Assembly: GCF_900177655.1 (NCBI RefSeq)
Contig: NZ_FXWK01000001.1
Coordinates: 992,001 to 1,056,000 of the forward strand
From: Devosia lucknowensis
Lineage (GTDB): Bacteria; Pseudomonadota; Alphaproteobacteria; Rhizobiales; Devosiaceae
DNA: 64,000 nucleotides
Direction: 5' to 3'
Both the position numbers and the translations under genes were made by a program. The first letter of the stretch is position 1. Every line of letters starts with the position of its first letter. This document shows, one piece after another, positions 49,317 to 61,402 of the stretch. The notes under the pieces are model-generated. The model was not told the DNA's origin and ran no database searches. It saw only the letters and a program-made list of their open reading frames with translations.

Positions 49317-50030
49317 TCAGTACTTCCTGAGAAGCCCAACCAGCCGGCCCTGCACCTTCACGCGGTCAGGGGGGAAGATCCGCGTCTCATATGCCGGATT
49401 TGCCGCCTCGAGCGCCACGGTATCGCCCTTGCGGCGAAGTCGCTTCAGCGTTGCTTCCTCATCATCGACGAGCGCTACGACAATCTCGCCGGTGCCGGCT
49501 GTTTCCTGCTTCTTGATGACGACAGTATCGCCATCGAAAATGCCGGCTTCGATCATCGAGTCACCTCGCACTTCGAGCGCATAGTGATCGCCCGCCCCCA
49601 GCATTTCGGGCGGCACCTGGATCGTATGCGTATGCTGTTCGATCGCCGAGATCGGCGTGCCAGCGGCAATACGGCCCATGACGGGAATAGACACCGGCCG
49701 CGCATATTCTTCCGTGGCGATGCCGCGTACCGGAGTTGCGCTGACCTTGCCCAGGCTCCCCTCGATCACCGAAGGCTCGAACCGCGCCTTGCGGCCACCC
49801 AGCGACGGGTTCATCGAATCCGGCAGCTTCACCACTTCGAGGGCCCGCGCGCGGTTCGGCAGGCGGCGGATGAAGCCGCGCTCCTCCAGCGCGGTGATAA
49901 GGCGGTGGATGCCGGACTTCGACGCCAGGTCCAGCGCGTCCTTCATCTCGTCGAAGCTCGGGGGAATGCCGCTTTCCTTCATCCGTTCATGGATGAACAT
50001 CAGCAACTCATGTTGTTTGCGTGTGAGCAT
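49317..50030 (-). CDS. lexA: SOS response repressor LexA
   Basis: LexA represses DNA-damage genes and cleaves itself when RecA is activated. The 237 residues have a winged-helix DNA-binding domain (about 1-65, beginning [29 protein letters not shown]), the Ala-Gly cleavage site in GRIAAGTP (about 123-124), the catalytic serine in RGDSMIEAG (about 158) and the lysine in ATLKRL (about 196). I start at 50030; two GTTC-N7-GTTC boxes lie 23 and 48 nt upstream, so it is autoregulated. moeA lies upstream on the same strand. Confidence 0.96.
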   Translation of the reverse strand: MLTRKQHELLMFIHERMKESGIPPSFDEMKDALDLASKSGIHRLITALEERGFIRRLPNRARALEVVKLPDSMNPSLGGRKARFEPSVIEGSLGKVSATPVRGIATEEYARPVSIPVMGRIAAGTPISAIEQHTHTIQVPPEMLGAGDHYALEVRGDSMIEAGIFDGDTVVIKKQETAGTGEIVVALVDDEEATLKRLRRKGDTVALEAANPAYETRIFPPDRVKVQGRLVGLLRKY

Positions 50031-50052
50031 TGGCCCGTTGACCCCAGAATCG

Positions 50053-50067
50053 GAACATAGACGGAAC
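50053..50067 (-). promoter_or_regulatory. SOS box 1 of lexA
   Basis: Minus-strand GTTCCGTCTATGTTC is an exact GTTC-N7-GTTC match, 23 nt before the lexA start codon. Confidence 0.85.
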
Positions 50068-50077
50068 GACAATACAT

Positions 50078-50092
50078 GTTCCATTTATGTTC
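50078..50092 (+). promoter_or_regulatory. SOS box 2 of lexA
   Basis: Plus-strand GTTCCATTTATGTTC is an exact GTTC-N7-GTTC match in the opposite orientation to box 1, with 10 bp between them, 48 nt before lexA. Confidence 0.85.
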
Positions 50093-50159
50093 TGCAATGC
50101 CCGCGGTGGCGGAGGATTTTTTTGGGAGCCGACAAACTGGCGCGCGGTCCCGACGGAGT

Positions 50160-51362
50160 TCAGAAGGCGTCGATCGGAATGGCGGCGACGACAGCGCCTG
50201 TGGGCTGGCCCGGATCATGCTCCGGCTGCACGATGAGGAGGTCCGCGGCCGCGAGGGACGATGTATGGCCGCTATCGGTCTGCGCGATCGGCTCTGCGGC
50301 GGGCCCGAACGGGGACTGCACCAGCCGCGCGCGCATGAAATGGCGTCGGGCGGTGTTGGCAGGCGTGGGCGAGGCGAGGGGCAACCTCCAGTCCGCCGCG
50401 GCCGAGTGACCGAGCCACGCGCGCAATGCCGGCTTGATGAACGCTGTCGCTGTCACCATGGCCGAAACCGGATTGCCGGGGAGGCCGAATACCAGCGTCT
50501 TGTCGCGCGTGCCGAACATCAGCGGCTTGCCCGGCCGCATGTTGATGCGCCAGAAATCCAGCGAAACGCCCAGGTCCTTGAGCACGTCCTGCACCAGGTC
50601 ATGCTCGCCCACCGAGGCGCCGCCGGTAGTGATGAGGATATCGGGCGCATCCGCGAATGCTGCCTCGAGGCGTGACCGCAGGACGACGCGGTCGTCCGAG
50701 GCGATGCCGTGATCCACAATGCGTTCGGCATAGGGCTGCAGCATCGCAGCAAGACCGAAACTGTTCGATGCGACGATCTGGTCCGGCTCGAGCCGGTTGC
50801 CGGGCAGCACCAGTTCGTCGCCCGTCGCGAGGAGCGCGATCCGCGGCCGCCGCGCGACGGCCAGCGAGGCCGCATTCGCAGCCGCCGCCACTGCGATCTG
50901 CATCGGCGTCAGCCGTGTGCCCGCCGCCACCAGTACCTGGCCGACGGCAAAATCGTTCCCTTTCAGGCGGACACTGTGACCCGGCCGGGCAGGGGCTGTG
51001 AACCGGACCCGATCGCCGTCGCGCACCGCCTCTTCCTGCATGATGACGGTATCGGCGCCACGAGGCACTGGCGCGCCCGTGAAGATGCGCACCGCCTCCC
51101 CGGGGCCCACCGTGCCACTGTAACCCGAGCCCGCCTGCGACGTCCCGATCACCTTGAGCACGGCATCGTCGCATACGTCGGTGGCCCGCACTGCATAGCC
51201 GTCCATGGCACTGGCGTCGAACGGAGGCTGGTCGTGGCTGGCCACGAGGTCCTGCGCAAGCACCCTCCCGACCGCTTCCTTCAGCGGCACGTGCTCGATC
51301 ACGACGGGCGGAATATGGGAAAGAATGGCTTCGAGTGCGGCTTCGACCGGGAGCAGGCTCAT
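50160..51362 (-). CDS. moeA: Molybdopterin molybdotransferase MoeA
   Basis: MoeA inserts molybdate into adenylated molybdopterin, the last step of molybdenum cofactor synthesis. The 400 residues begin MSLLPVEAALEAIL and contain PPFDASAMDGYAVRA, GPGEAVRIFTGAPVPRGADTVIMQEE, LLATGDELVLPG, TTGGASVGEHDL and FGLPGNPVSAMVT in family order. The ATG overlaps the moaC stop (ATGA). The open frame to 51611 is antisense-type overlap with moaC and not coding. It lies between moaC and lexA, as in related genomes. Confidence 0.95.
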   Translation of the reverse strand: MSLLPVEAALEAILSHIPPVVIEHVPLKEAVGRVLAQDLVASHDQPPFDASAMDGYAVRATDVCDDAVLKVIGTSQAGSGYSGTVGPGEAVRIFTGAPVPRGADTVIMQEEAVRDGDRVRFTAPARPGHSVRLKGNDFAVGQVLVAAGTRLTPMQIAVAAAANAASLAVARRPRIALLATGDELVLPGNRLEPDQIVASNSFGLAAMLQPYAERIVDHGIASDDRVVLRSRLEAAFADAPDILITTGGASVGEHDLVQDVLKDLGVSLDFWRINMRPGKPLMFGTRDKTLVFGLPGNPVSAMVTATAFIKPALRAWLGHSAAADWRLPLASPTPANTARRHFMRARLVQSPFGPAAEPIAQTDSGHTSSLAAADLLIVQPEHDPGQPTGAVVAAIPIDAF

Positions 51363-51838
51363 GCGTCGCGCCTGAAGTCGCCGGATTTCCCGCCCGATTT
51401 TTCCACCAGGCAGATGTCGGAAACCACCATCGCGCGGTCCATCGCCTTGGCCATGTCGTAGAGCGTCAGCGCCGCGGTGGACGCTGCCACCAGCGCTTCC
51501 ATTTCGACGCCCGTCTGCCCGGTCGTCTCGGCCGCCGCCAACACCAGGATAGCAGTCTCGCCATCGCCAACGATGTCGACACTCACCTTGGTCAGCGCAA
51601 TCGTATGGCACAGCGGAATGAACTCGCTGGTCTTCTTGGCGGCCATGATGCCGGCGACTCGCGCCACCGCAAGCGCGTCGCCTTTTTTGAGCGCACCCCC
51701 CAGGATCGCCGCAATGGTCGCGGCTTCTCCGCTGATCCGGGCCTGCGCCACGGCCCGTCGCCGCGTAACCGACTTGTCACCGATATCGACGATATGGGCC
51801 TCGCCCTTGTCGTTGAGATGGGTGAGGCGCCCGCTCAT
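51359..51838 (-). CDS. moaC: Cyclic pyranopterin monophosphate synthase MoaC
   Basis: MoaC, together with MoaA, makes cyclic pyranopterin monophosphate from GTP. The 159 residues show LTHLNDKGEAHIVDIGDKSVTRRRAVAQARI, the active-site stretch SEFIPLCHTIALTKVSVD and GVEMEALVAASTAALTLYDMAKAMDRAM. The ATG overlaps the trpC stop by one base, and the gene ends inside the moeA start, so the three are translationally linked. Confidence 0.96.
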   Translation of the reverse strand: MSGRLTHLNDKGEAHIVDIGDKSVTRRRAVAQARISGEAATIAAILGGALKKGDALAVARVAGIMAAKKTSEFIPLCHTIALTKVSVDIVGDGETAILVLAAAETTGQTGVEMEALVAASTAALTLYDMAKAMDRAMVVSDICLVEKSGGKSGDFRRDA

Positions 51839-52650
51839 CAGCGGACCGCCTCCGGCATCCCCGTGAGCAGGGTCCGGGTCGCCGCGGTCACGTCGTCCTG
51901 GCGCATCAGGCTCTCGCCGACCAGGAACGAGCCCACATTGCAGCGCTCGTCAAGCATCCGCACATGCTCATGGGTGAAGATCCCGCTCTCGCTCACCAGC
52001 ACCACATCCGGGGGCAGGCCGATCGCAAGGTTCACCGTGGTCTCGAGCGTGGTCTCGAAGGTGCGCAGGTTGCGGTTGTTGACGCCGATGAACTTGACAT
52101 CCAGGGCCAGCGCCCGATCGAGCTCGAGCTGATCGTGCACTTCCACCAACGCATCCATGCCCCATTCCTGGGCTGCATCGAGCAGATAGCGGGCCACGTC
52201 GTCTCCCACCGCTGAAAGGATGACGAGGATGCAATCCGCCCCCCAGGACCTGGCTTCCGCCACCTGGTAGGTCTCGAACAGGAAATCCTTGCGCAGAACC
52301 GGCAGCCGCGTGGCGGCGCGGGCCTCGATCATGTAGCTCGGCGATCCCTGGAAACTGGGCCTGTCGGTGAGCACCGAAAGACAGGTCGCCCCGCCGATCT
52401 CGTAGGCGCGCGCGATCTCCGCCGGATTGAAATCTTCGCGGATCAGCCCCTTGGAGGGACTGGCCTTCTTCACCTCGGCGATAAGAGCATATTCGCCCCG
52501 CGCCCGCTGGTCCTTGATGGCCTTGAGAAACCCGCGCGGCGGCGGCTGGTCATGCGCTTCGGCAACGACCTCGGCCCACGGGCGCATGCTCTTGGCAGCG
52601 GCGATTTCCTCGCGCTTGTAGGCTTCGATCTGCTTGAGAATATCGGTCAT
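51838..52650 (-). CDS. trpC: Indole-3-glycerol phosphate synthase
   Basis: TrpC closes the indole ring in tryptophan synthesis. The 270 residues form a TIM barrel with the substrate-binding lysine and glutamate in [13 protein letters not shown], the [12 protein letters not shown] strand, [15 protein letters not shown] and [13 protein letters not shown]. The ATG overlaps the trpD stop by one base. It lacks the fused TrpF domain of enteric bacteria. Confidence 0.97.
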   Translation of the reverse strand: MTDILKQIEAYKREEIAAAKSMRPWAEVVAEAHDQPPPRGFLKAIKDQRARGEYALIAEVKKASPSKGLIREDFNPAEIARAYEIGGATCLSVLTDRPSFQGSPSYMIEARAATRLPVLRKDFLFETYQVAEARSWGADCILVILSAVGDDVARYLLDAAQEWGMDALVEVHDQLELDRALALDVKFIGVNNRNLRTFETTLETTVNLAIGLPPDVVLVSESGIFTHEHVRMLDERCNVGSFLVGESLMRQDDVTAATRTLLTGMPEAVR

Positions 52651-53666
52651 CAGCCGTGTCCGTTCGATACTGCGACAAGGCGGGCCAGTGTCGCCTTGGC
52701 CTTGCCGCTTTCCAGTGTGTCGCGGGCCATGGCGATCCCGTCTTCGATTGTACCCACCTTGTCGGCCACCAGCAGGGCCGCGCCGGCATTGAGCAGCACG
52801 GTATCGCGGTAGGCTCCGGACGCTCCGTCGAACAGCGCCACGATCGCCGCCGCATTCTCCGCCGGTTCGCCCCCGAGCAGGTCCTTGGGGTCGGTGAGGT
52901 CCAGGCCCACCTGCTCAGGGTGCAATTCGAAGCTGCGCAGGTCGCCATCGACGATCTGCGCGACGAAGTTCGGCCCGGATGTGGACAGCTCGTCGAGCCC
53001 TTCGCTCGAATGAACCACCCAGGCCTTGACCGCCCGGTTGGCGAGCAGTGCCGCTGCCACCGGCTCCACCCATTGCTGCGAGTAGACGCCGAGCAGGTAG
53101 CGCCGCACGCCGGCCGGGTTGGACTGCGGCCCGAGCAGGTTGAACAGCGTCCGCACGCCCATTTCGGCGCGGGCCGGGCCCACATGGCGCATGGCCGGAT
53201 GATGGTGCGGCGCGAACATGAAGCCGATATTGGCCTCTGCAATGGTCTTGCCGATCTGCTCGGGCGTCAGGTCCAACCGCACCCCGAGTGCCTCGAGTGC
53301 CTGCGACGAACCCGACCGCGACGACAGCGCCTTGTTGCCATGCTTGGCCACCGGCACGCCTGCTGCCGCCACGAGGATCGCGGTCGCCGTGGAAATGTTG
53401 AGGCTGCCCACCCCGTCGCCGCCCGTGCCGACGATGTCGATGGCATTTTCGGGCGCCGCTACCGGCACCATCTGCTCGCGCAGAATAGAGACCGCGGCGG
53501 CGATTTCGCCCACCGTTTCGCCCTTGATGCGCATGCCCATCAGGAAGGCGCCGATCTGCGACGCGGTTGCTTCCCCCGCCATGATGATGCGCATCACGCT
53601 GCGCATTTCCTCGCCGGTCAGGTCCTTGCCGTCGGCGATCTTGTTGAGTGCCTGCTTGATGTCCAT
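52650..53666 (-). CDS. trpD: Anthranilate phosphoribosyltransferase
   Basis: TrpD transfers the phosphoribosyl group to anthranilate. The 338 residues contain the PRPP-binding [49 protein letters not shown], and [36 protein letters not shown]. The ATG at 53666 overlaps the trpG stop (TGATG); a GTG one codon upstream is possible. It is a separate gene, not fused to trpG. Confidence 0.97.
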   Translation of the reverse strand: MDIKQALNKIADGKDLTGEEMRSVMRIIMAGEATASQIGAFLMGMRIKGETVGEIAAAVSILREQMVPVAAPENAIDIVGTGGDGVGSLNISTATAILVAAAGVPVAKHGNKALSSRSGSSQALEALGVRLDLTPEQIGKTIAEANIGFMFAPHHHPAMRHVGPARAEMGVRTLFNLLGPQSNPAGVRRYLLGVYSQQWVEPVAAALLANRAVKAWVVHSSEGLDELSTSGPNFVAQIVDGDLRSFELHPEQVGLDLTDPKDLLGGEPAENAAAIVALFDGASGAYRDTVLLNAGAALLVADKVGTIEDGIAMARDTLESGKAKATLARLVAVSNGHG

Positions 53667-54265
53667 CACGCGGCCTTCTTTCCGTTGAAGTCGCGGGCAA
53701 TGTTGAGGAAATTCTGCAGCAGGGCGTGTCCGTTTTCCGAGGCGATGCTCTCGGGGTGGAACTGCACACCATGGATCGGCAGCGTCTTGTGCTGCATCCC
53801 CATGATCAGGCCATCGTCGGTGGTGGCGGTCACTTCCAGCACGTCGGGCAGGGTGTTGGCCTTGACGATCAGCGAGTGGTAGCGCGTCGCTTCGAAGCCC
53901 GCATTGAGCCCGCGGAAAATGCCTTTGCCGTTATGATTGATCGTGCTGGTCTTGCCGTGGAACAGGCTCGGGGCGCGCACCACCTCGCCACCCAGCGCCT
54001 GGCCCATGGCCTGGTGGCCCAGGCACACGCCAAGCATTGGAATGGTGGTCTTGAAGCGGTCGATCACCGCAAGGCAGATGCCGGCCTCGTTTGGCGTGCA
54101 GGGCCCCGGCGACAGCACGATCGCCTCGGGCGCCATGGCAGCAATTTCTTCAAGCGTAATCTTGTCGTTACGCTTCACGATGATATCGGCGCCCAGTTCC
54201 CCGAGGAAATGCACGAGATTGTAGGTGAAGCTGTCGTAATTATCGATGACGAGGGTCTTGGTCAT
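53666..54265 (-). CDS. trpG: Anthranilate synthase component II (glutamine amidotransferase)
   Basis: TrpG supplies ammonia from glutamine to TrpE. The 199 residues are a class I amidotransferase: [36 protein letters not shown], the nucleophile cysteine in [16 protein letters not shown], and the histidine/glutamate pair in [15 protein letters not shown] start at 54265. A 221-nt gap rich in palindromes separates it from trpE, so it may be transcribed less than trpE or have its own promoter. Confidence 0.96.
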   Translation of the reverse strand: MTKTLVIDNYDSFTYNLVHFLGELGADIIVKRNDKITLEEIAAMAPEAIVLSPGPCTPNEAGICLAVIDRFKTTIPMLGVCLGHQAMGQALGGEVVRAPSLFHGKTSTINHNGKGIFRGLNAGFEATRYHSLIVKANTLPDVLEVTATTDDGLIMGMQHKTLPIHGVQFHPESIASENGHALLQNFLNIARDFNGKKAA

Positions 54266-54305
54266 TCTCTTTGTCCTCAGAAGGCTGTTTCCAATCACCG
54301 GGTCA

Positions 54306-54449
54306 TTCCCGCGAAGGCGGGAACCCCAGTCTCAGAACCAGCCTCGCCATCGAAGTGCAGACCTCTCCCAATAGTCACCACCGGGCTTGTCCCGGTGGTC
54401 CAGGCGATGTGGCAAAATCCCGTGGATTGCCCGGACAAGCCGGGCAATC
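54306..54449. repeat. Cluster of three intergenic palindromes between trpE and trpG
   Basis: TTCCCGC-GAAG-GCGGGAA lies at 54306-54323, ACCACCGGG-CTTGT-CCCGGTGGT at 54377-54399, and GATTGCCCGG-ACAAG-CCGGGCAATC at 54425-54449. The last two share the CTTGT/ACAAG loop with copies at 49147 and 61267. Such elements are common dispersed intergenic repeats in alphaproteobacteria and may cause partial termination inside this operon. Confidence 0.7.
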
Positions 54450-54486
54450 ACGATGGAGGACGACAATGTCGAAACGGCCGAACCCA

Positions 54487-55995
54487 TCACTGCCCAACTC
54501 CCGCTTCCCCGGCATAGCGTAGCGCTTCCTCGGCCGCGCTGAAAAGGGCGCGCGCCTTGTTCTCGCATTCGAGCTGCTCCAGTTCAGGCCTGCTGTCGGC
54601 GACGATGCCGGCGCCGGACTGCACGAACAGCTTGCCGTCCTTGATGATCCCGGTCCGCAGGACGATGCAGGTATCCATGGCCCCGTCGGCACCGAAATAA
54701 CCCACGCAGCCGCCATAGATACCGCGTCTCGATTTTTCGAGCTCGTCGATGATTTCCATGGCGCGAACTTTCGGTGCGCCCGAAACGGTGCCCGCGGGAA
54801 AGCCTGCCGAAAGCGCGTCCACGAAGTCATGTTGCGGATCGAGTACGCCCACGACGTTGGAAACGATGTGCATGACGTGGGAATAGTATTCGAGGAAGAA
54901 CTTGTCGGTCACCTTGACCGTGCCGGTCTTGGCCACGCGACCCACATCGTTGCGCCCGAGGTCGAGCAGCATCAGGTGTTCGCTGAGCTCCTTGGGGTCG
55001 CTCAGCAGTTCGTCGGCCAGTTCCTTGTCGCGCGCAGGCGTCGCGCCGCGCTTGCGCGTCCCGGCGATCGGGCGGATCGTCACTTCGCCATTCTGCACCC
55101 GCACCAGGATTTCCGGGCTCGATCCGGCGACCGCGAAGCCACCGAAGTCGAAGAAATACATGTAGGGGCTTGGATTGGTGCGGCGCAGCGCCCGGTAGAG
55201 CGCTGTGGGTGGCAAGGTGAAATCGGCCGAGAAGCGCTGGCTGAGCACCACCTGGAAAATGTCGCCGGCAGTGATGTACTCCTTGGCCTGCGCCACCATG
55301 TCGAAGTACTCGTCCTTCGAGGTGTTGCTGGTCACCGCGATCGAGCCCAGGTCGGGCAGGGGAGTGGTCGCCGGCATGGCTCGTGACAGCCGCGCGATCG
55401 CGTCATCGATACGGCTTTCCGCGGCCGCCAGCGCCTGCGCTGCAGTCACGCCCTCCCGCACATACACTGGCGCCGTGAGGTAAAGTTCGTCCTTGACGGT
55501 GTCGAACACGGCCAGCAGCGACGGGCGCATCAGCACCGCTTCCGGGGTCTGAAGGTCATCCGGATTGCCGTTGGGCAACACTTCCATGTAGCGGACCATC
55601 TCGTAGCCGAGATAGCCATAGATACCGGCCGACTGCGGTGGCAGGCCCGCAGGCATGTCGATCCGGCTTTCCGCCACCAGGTTGCGCAGGGCTTCAAGCG
55701 GCTTGTCATCGAGCGGCGAGAAGGCGTCTGGCGCGGTCTGGGCCGTCCGGTTGATCGATGCCTTGCCGTCCTCGATCTTGAGGATCAGGTCCGGCAAAAG
55801 GCCGATCATGGAGTAGCGGCCCCGGGTCGTGCCGTCCTGTACGCTTTCGAGCAGGAAGGTGTGCGAGCGTCCCGCAGCCAGCTTGAGATAGGTGCCGACA
55901 GGCGTTTCCAGGTCCGCCACGATGCGACGCCAGACGAGTCCAGACTTTCCGGCATCATATTGCGCGGTAAAGGTCTTGGAAAAGTCGTCGTCCAT
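54487..55995 (-). CDS. trpE: Anthranilate synthase component I
   Basis: TrpE converts chorismate to anthranilate with ammonia from TrpG. The 502 residues have the N-terminal regulatory part with the tryptophan-binding HTFLLESVQDG, and the chorismate-binding C-terminal domain with FQVVLSQRFSADF, IRPIAGTRKRGATPARDKELADELLSDPKELSEHLMLLDLGRNDVGRV and FPAGTVSGAPKVRAMEIIDELE. It is not fused to TrpG, unlike the TrpEG of many rhizobia. Only 30 nt separate it from the PpiD-like gene upstream, so there is no room for a leader-peptide attenuator. Confidence 0.96.
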   Translation of the reverse strand: MDDDFSKTFTAQYDAGKSGLVWRRIVADLETPVGTYLKLAAGRSHTFLLESVQDGTTRGRYSMIGLLPDLILKIEDGKASINRTAQTAPDAFSPLDDKPLEALRNLVAESRIDMPAGLPPQSAGIYGYLGYEMVRYMEVLPNGNPDDLQTPEAVLMRPSLLAVFDTVKDELYLTAPVYVREGVTAAQALAAAESRIDDAIARLSRAMPATTPLPDLGSIAVTSNTSKDEYFDMVAQAKEYITAGDIFQVVLSQRFSADFTLPPTALYRALRRTNPSPYMYFFDFGGFAVAGSSPEILVRVQNGEVTIRPIAGTRKRGATPARDKELADELLSDPKELSEHLMLLDLGRNDVGRVAKTGTVKVTDKFFLEYYSHVMHIVSNVVGVLDPQHDFVDALSAGFPAGTVSGAPKVRAMEIIDELEKSRRGIYGGCVGYFGADGAMDTCIVLRTGIIKDGKLFVQSGAGIVADSRPELEQLECENKARALFSAAEEALRYAGEAGVGQ

Positions 55996-56025
55996 TTGGT
56001 CTGGTTCCGTGGTTACGCCCGGCCG

Positions 56026-57900
56026 TTATTGGCCGAAATTGTTGACGAGCAGCTGGTTGAGAGCCTGCTGGTTGATCCTGAGCCCTGCATCGTCGCGCAC
56101 CGCCGAAACAAATTCGGAGCGCAGACCGGCCCTGGTGTCGGCATTGAGGTTGTCGATTGCCGTCTGTTCGAGCGGGGTGGCGGTTGCTGCCGCATCGACC
56201 ACCTGGAAGACCACCACATCGCCCGCCTCTGTCACGGCGTGTCCGGCATGGTCTGGGCCACCGGCGAACACGGCGGCAGCCAGGGTCGCGTCGACAAGGC
56301 CATCATCCGAGCCGAAACGGGTAAAGGGTGAACTGATCTGGGGCAGGGCATTGATCTCGAAGCCGATGTCGGCCAGCGCCTCGCCTGCGTCCAGTCGGCC
56401 GACGATTTCTTCGCTCTTGGCGAGCAGCGCATCATTGGTGCGCTCCTCGATCAGGGCCGCTTCGACTTCGTCGCGAACTTCGTCGAGGGTCTGGTCGCGG
56501 GCCGGTGCAATCTCTTCCAGGTCGAACCAGACATGGGCGTTGCCGGCCAGTGGAATCGCAGGGATCAGGCGATCCTGCGAGGCAGCGAAGATGGCCTGCG
56601 CCACGCGCGAATAATCTTCTGCCGCTAGGTTCGGCAACACCGACAATTCGCTGCCGCCGGCAGTGACTGCGGCGTCGTAGACTGGCAGGCCAAACCGCTC
56701 GGCGATCTGTTCGATCGGCTGGAATGCCGCGCGCAGCTCTTCGATCTGGTCCAGCACGTCATTGATTTCGGTGCGTGCCTGCGCCTGGCCCAGGCGCTGT
56801 ACGATATCGGCGCGCGCCTCCTCGAGGGTCGGCTCGCGGGCAGGCTCGATTTCGACGATATGGATGGCGCGCTTGCCGCCGACGCCGTCGATCACGGCAT
56901 ACCCGTCTTCCTCGAGGCCGAAAGCGGTCGATGCGAGGGTCGAGTCGGTGACCTCCGACTGCGCCAGGGTGCCGATGGTGGATGGCGTTAGCCCGGCCTC
57001 GGCGATCAGCGTGCCGAAGTCCGTGCCATCAGCCAGGCCGGTCTCGAACTGGCTCACCAGTTCGGGAGTGCCCAATGCAACCTGCTCGATGGTCCGGCGC
57101 TCGGGCGTCGTCAGCGATTCCTTGCGGGCTTCGTATTCGGCGACGATCTCGTCTTCGCTCACGGTCTTGGTCGCGGCGAGCGAGGCAAGGGAGAGGTCGA
57201 GCAGCTTGACCTGGCGTGTTTCCACAGTGCGGAACTCGGCCTGATGCTCGGCGAGATACGCGGCCAGTTCTTCCTCGGTGGGCGCTGCCGGCGCTTCGAT
57301 ACTGGTGGCGCTGAGCGTGATGTAGTCGATGGTCCGGGCAGCCGTCGCATAGTCGCTGATGAGAGACGATGCCACGGCCGGCATGTTAGTCTTGGCAAAC
57401 AGCGACTGGACCAGCTGGTCCCGGCGCGCTTCCTTGGCGCGCGCTGCAAAATATTCCGCCTCGGTCCATCCCGCGCTCTGCAGCACCTGGGTGAAACGCG
57501 ACGCGTCGAACGTGCCGAGGGTGCCTCCAAACGAGGGATCCTGCCGCAGCATCTGCGCCAGCTTGGCCTCGGAGACGCCGAGGTTGAACTGGTCGGCCAG
57601 CGTATCGAGCGCGGCGCCTTCCGAAAGCGCCAGCAGCACGGCGGTCGGAATGCCCATTGCTTCGGCCTGGCTTGCGGTCGGCATTGAGCCCATCTGCTGG
57701 GCGATGGCGCCGGCCTGGCTCTGGTAGGCGCGCAGGAATTCGCGGGAATTGATTTCTTCGTTACCGACGCGCGCAACGGTGTTGCTGCCCAGGTCGACGA
57801 TCACGTTGTTGATGCCGAAGCCGGCGACACCCACCAGCAGGAACGCCCCCATGATCTTTCCCGGCCAGGATTTTGCAAAGCCACGCAAACCATCAAGCAT
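56026..57900 (-). CDS. ppiD: Peptidylprolyl isomerase / SurA-N domain chaperone, PpiD-like
   Basis: This is a membrane-anchored periplasmic chaperone that sits at the Sec exit. The 624 residues have one N-terminal helix ([21 protein letters not shown]), a SurA_N_3 domain (to about 180), a parvulin-like region in the middle that seems degenerate, and a C-terminal helical part. The opening [21 protein letters not shown] is typical of alphaproteobacterial PpiD. It lies just upstream of trpE on the same strand and is divergent from tpiA, an arrangement common in Hyphomicrobiales. Confidence 0.9.
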   Translation of the reverse strand: MLDGLRGFAKSWPGKIMGAFLLVGVAGFGINNVIVDLGSNTVARVGNEEINSREFLRAYQSQAGAIAQQMGSMPTASQAEAMGIPTAVLLALSEGAALDTLADQFNLGVSEAKLAQMLRQDPSFGGTLGTFDASRFTQVLQSAGWTEAEYFAARAKEARRDQLVQSLFAKTNMPAVASSLISDYATAARTIDYITLSATSIEAPAAPTEEELAAYLAEHQAEFRTVETRQVKLLDLSLASLAATKTVSEDEIVAEYEARKESLTTPERRTIEQVALGTPELVSQFETGLADGTDFGTLIAEAGLTPSTIGTLAQSEVTDSTLASTAFGLEEDGYAVIDGVGGKRAIHIVEIEPAREPTLEEARADIVQRLGQAQARTEINDVLDQIEELRAAFQPIEQIAERFGLPVYDAAVTAGGSELSVLPNLAAEDYSRVAQAIFAASQDRLIPAIPLAGNAHVWFDLEEIAPARDQTLDEVRDEVEAALIEERTNDALLAKSEEIVGRLDAGEALADIGFEINALPQISSPFTRFGSDDGLVDATLAAAVFAGGPDHAGHAVTEAGDVVVFQVVDAAATATPLEQTAIDNLNADTRAGLRSEFVSAVRDDAGLRINQQALNQLLVNNFGQ

Positions 57901-58023
57901 CTGAAGCGTTCCAGTTTCGGGTCCGACCCTTTACCGAGAAGGCGAGGGCAGACTAGTAAGACAAATACGACAGCCGGGGTTAGGGCAAACCCCTCCTCGG
58001 CGCAAGAGGCAGGAGTAGCAAGA

Positions 58024-58776
58024 TTGACGACCATGTCACCGCTGATCGCAGGAAACTGGAAGATGAACGGCCTTACGCACTCGCTCGACGAGCTGAGTGA
58101 ACTGGCGCGCCTCCTGACCACCGGTGAAGCGCCGCGGGCCCTTGTCGTCGTTTGTCCACCCGCCACTTTGCTGGCCGCCGTCGCGGCTCAGGGCGCCTCG
58201 AGCGGCATCATCGCAGGCGGGCAGGATTGCCATGCCAACGCTTCGGGCGCTCATACTGGCGACATTTCCGCCGGCATGCTGGCCGATGCCGGTGCCCAAT
58301 ATGTCATCGTCGGCCATTCCGAGCGCCGCAATGACCATGCCGAAACCAGCGACACCGTCCGCGCCAAGGCGGAGGCTGCCATCGGATCCGGCCTCAAGCC
58401 GATCATCTGCGTCGGCGAAACCGAATCCCAGCGCGACGCCGGAGAGGCCGAGTCCGTGGTGGCCGGCCAGCTCGCCGCCTCCATCCCCGATGCCGCCGAA
58501 CAGCATGAAGTCATCGTCGCCTACGAGCCCGTCTGGGCCATCGGCACTGGCCGTACCCCCACGCTCGATGAAATCAGTCAGATGCACAATGCCATCCGCG
58601 CTCGCCTTGCCGACCGCTTCGGCGAACGGGGCGAGACGATCCGCATTCTCTATGGCGGTTCACTCAAGCCCCAGAATGCCCGCGAGATTCTGGGCGTGGA
58701 CAACGTCAATGGCGGACTGGTGGGTGGTGCCAGCCTCTTGGCAAAGGACTTCTATACGATTATCTCCGCCGTATAG
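58024..58776 (+). CDS. tpiA: Triosephosphate isomerase
   Basis: TpiA interconverts dihydroxyacetone phosphate and glyceraldehyde 3-phosphate. The 250 residues carry the catalytic lysine in AGNWKMNG (about residue 13), histidine in IVGHSERR (about 98) and glutamate in [11 protein letters not shown] (about 168). I favour TTG 58024 because AGGAG lies 8 nt upstream; ATG 58033 is closer to the usual N terminus but leaves a 17-nt gap to that site. secG follows after 143 nt. Confidence 0.96.
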   Translation: MTTMSPLIAGNWKMNGLTHSLDELSELARLLTTGEAPRALVVVCPPATLLAAVAAQGASSGIIAGGQDCHANASGAHTGDISAGMLADAGAQYVIVGHSERRNDHAETSDTVRAKAEAAIGSGLKPIICVGETESQRDAGEAESVVAGQLAASIPDAAEQHEVIVAYEPVWAIGTGRTPTLDEISQMHNAIRARLADRFGERGETIRILYGGSLKPQNAREILGVDNVNGGLVGGASLLAKDFYTIISAV

Positions 58777-58919
58777 TTCGAGCGGCGCGTGCCCGGTCGC
58801 GGCGAAATTCGCCCCGACCCGCTGGTATTTGCCGTTGGGGTTGTGTATGACCCCGCATCCTTTCCAAACCGGGCGAGGCCTTTCGGCACGTCCGGAACTG
58901 ACGCGAAGACAAGAGATTC

Positions 58920-59483
58920 ATGGCCAACGTATTGCTCGTCGCCTACCTGCTGATCGTGCTGGCGCTGATTGTCGTCATCCTGCTTCAGCGCTCCGAAGGG
59001 GGTGCCCTGGGCATTGGCGGCGGCGGTGGCGGCGGTCTGATGACCGCGCGTGGTTCTGCCAATCTGCTCACGCGCACCACGGCCATCCTGGCCACCCTGT
59101 TCTTCGCGCTGGCCATCGGCCTCACCATCATCAACGAACTCGATCGCGGCACCTCGAGCATTCTCGATAGCGCCCGTTCGGCTCAGGACGGAGAAGCGCC
59201 GACCACGGTTCTTGATGCGCTGAACGCGCTTGGCGCCAACGAAACGTCGGACCTGCCCCTGCCGGCCGACACCACGACGACGCCTGCCACCGGCACGCCG
59301 GCTACCACCGTCCCGGCCAACGACCTGCCGGTCCCCCAGGCTCCTGCTGCCGAAACGCCCGCTGCCGGCACTTCGACGACGACCGCGCCGGCTGCCGAAA
59401 CCCCGGCAGCGACCGGTACCGACGCCGGAGCTGCTGCGGCTCCGACGAACGAACAAACGCCCGCGGCGCCTGCGGGCAACTGA
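58920..59483 (+). CDS. secG: Preprotein translocase subunit SecG
   Basis: SecG assists the SecYEG channel. The first 80 residues are the conserved part: a helix (VLLVAYLLIVLALIVVILLQ), the cytoplasmic loop RSEGGALGIGGGGGGGLMTARGSANLLTRTTAILATLFF and a second helix. A long Pro/Ala/Thr-rich tail (about 95-187) follows, as in many alphaproteobacterial SecG proteins. It lies between tpiA and pyrG in the common order, and a clear terminator follows its stop. Confidence 0.95.
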   Translation: MANVLLVAYLLIVLALIVVILLQRSEGGALGIGGGGGGGLMTARGSANLLTRTTAILATLFFALAIGLTIINELDRGTSSILDSARSAQDGEAPTTVLDALNALGANETSDLPLPADTTTTPATGTPATTVPANDLPVPQAPAAETPAAGTSTTTAPAAETPAATGTDAGAAAAPTNEQTPAAPAGN

Positions 59484-59505
59484 TCCGCCGCAAGGCGACT
59501 GTGAA

Positions 59506-59537
59506 AAGGGGATGGAAACATCCCCTTCTTCTTTTTG
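59506..59537 (+). terminator. Rho-independent terminator of secG
   Basis: AAGGGGATG pairs with CATCCCCTT around a GAAA tetraloop and is followed by CTTCTTTTT. Confidence 0.88.
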
Positions 59538-59588
59538 TGTAGAGCGGCGATCCCGCTCTGCGAATCGACAACGATATGCTTATGGTGA

Positions 59589-61223
<1,635 letters not shown>

Positions 61224-61266
61224 AGCCAAGCCGTTTTCGAAGGGGGCCAGTTCCCCTCGCGGCGCT

Positions 61267-61289
61267 GCCCTCGGGCTTGACCCGAGGGC
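61267..61289. repeat. Palindromic repeat with CTTGA loop after pyrG
   Basis: GCCCTCGGG and CCCGAGGGC form a 9-bp stem around CTTGA, a further member of the dispersed palindrome family seen at 49147 and 54377. Confidence 0.6.
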
Positions 61290-61402
61290 CACTGGCAATC
61301 TCGCATGCGCCGGCTATGGTCTCCAGGTCGAGCCCGAGGACGGCACGGTGCTGGGCGGGGCAAGGGTACCATGCTAAGCTCTTCCAGTCTGGAGATCGCC
61401 CC

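Noticed and set aside
55996..56025. trp leader-peptide attenuator before trpE
   Set aside because: Only 30 nt separate trpE from the upstream gene, with no Trp codon run or alternative hairpins.
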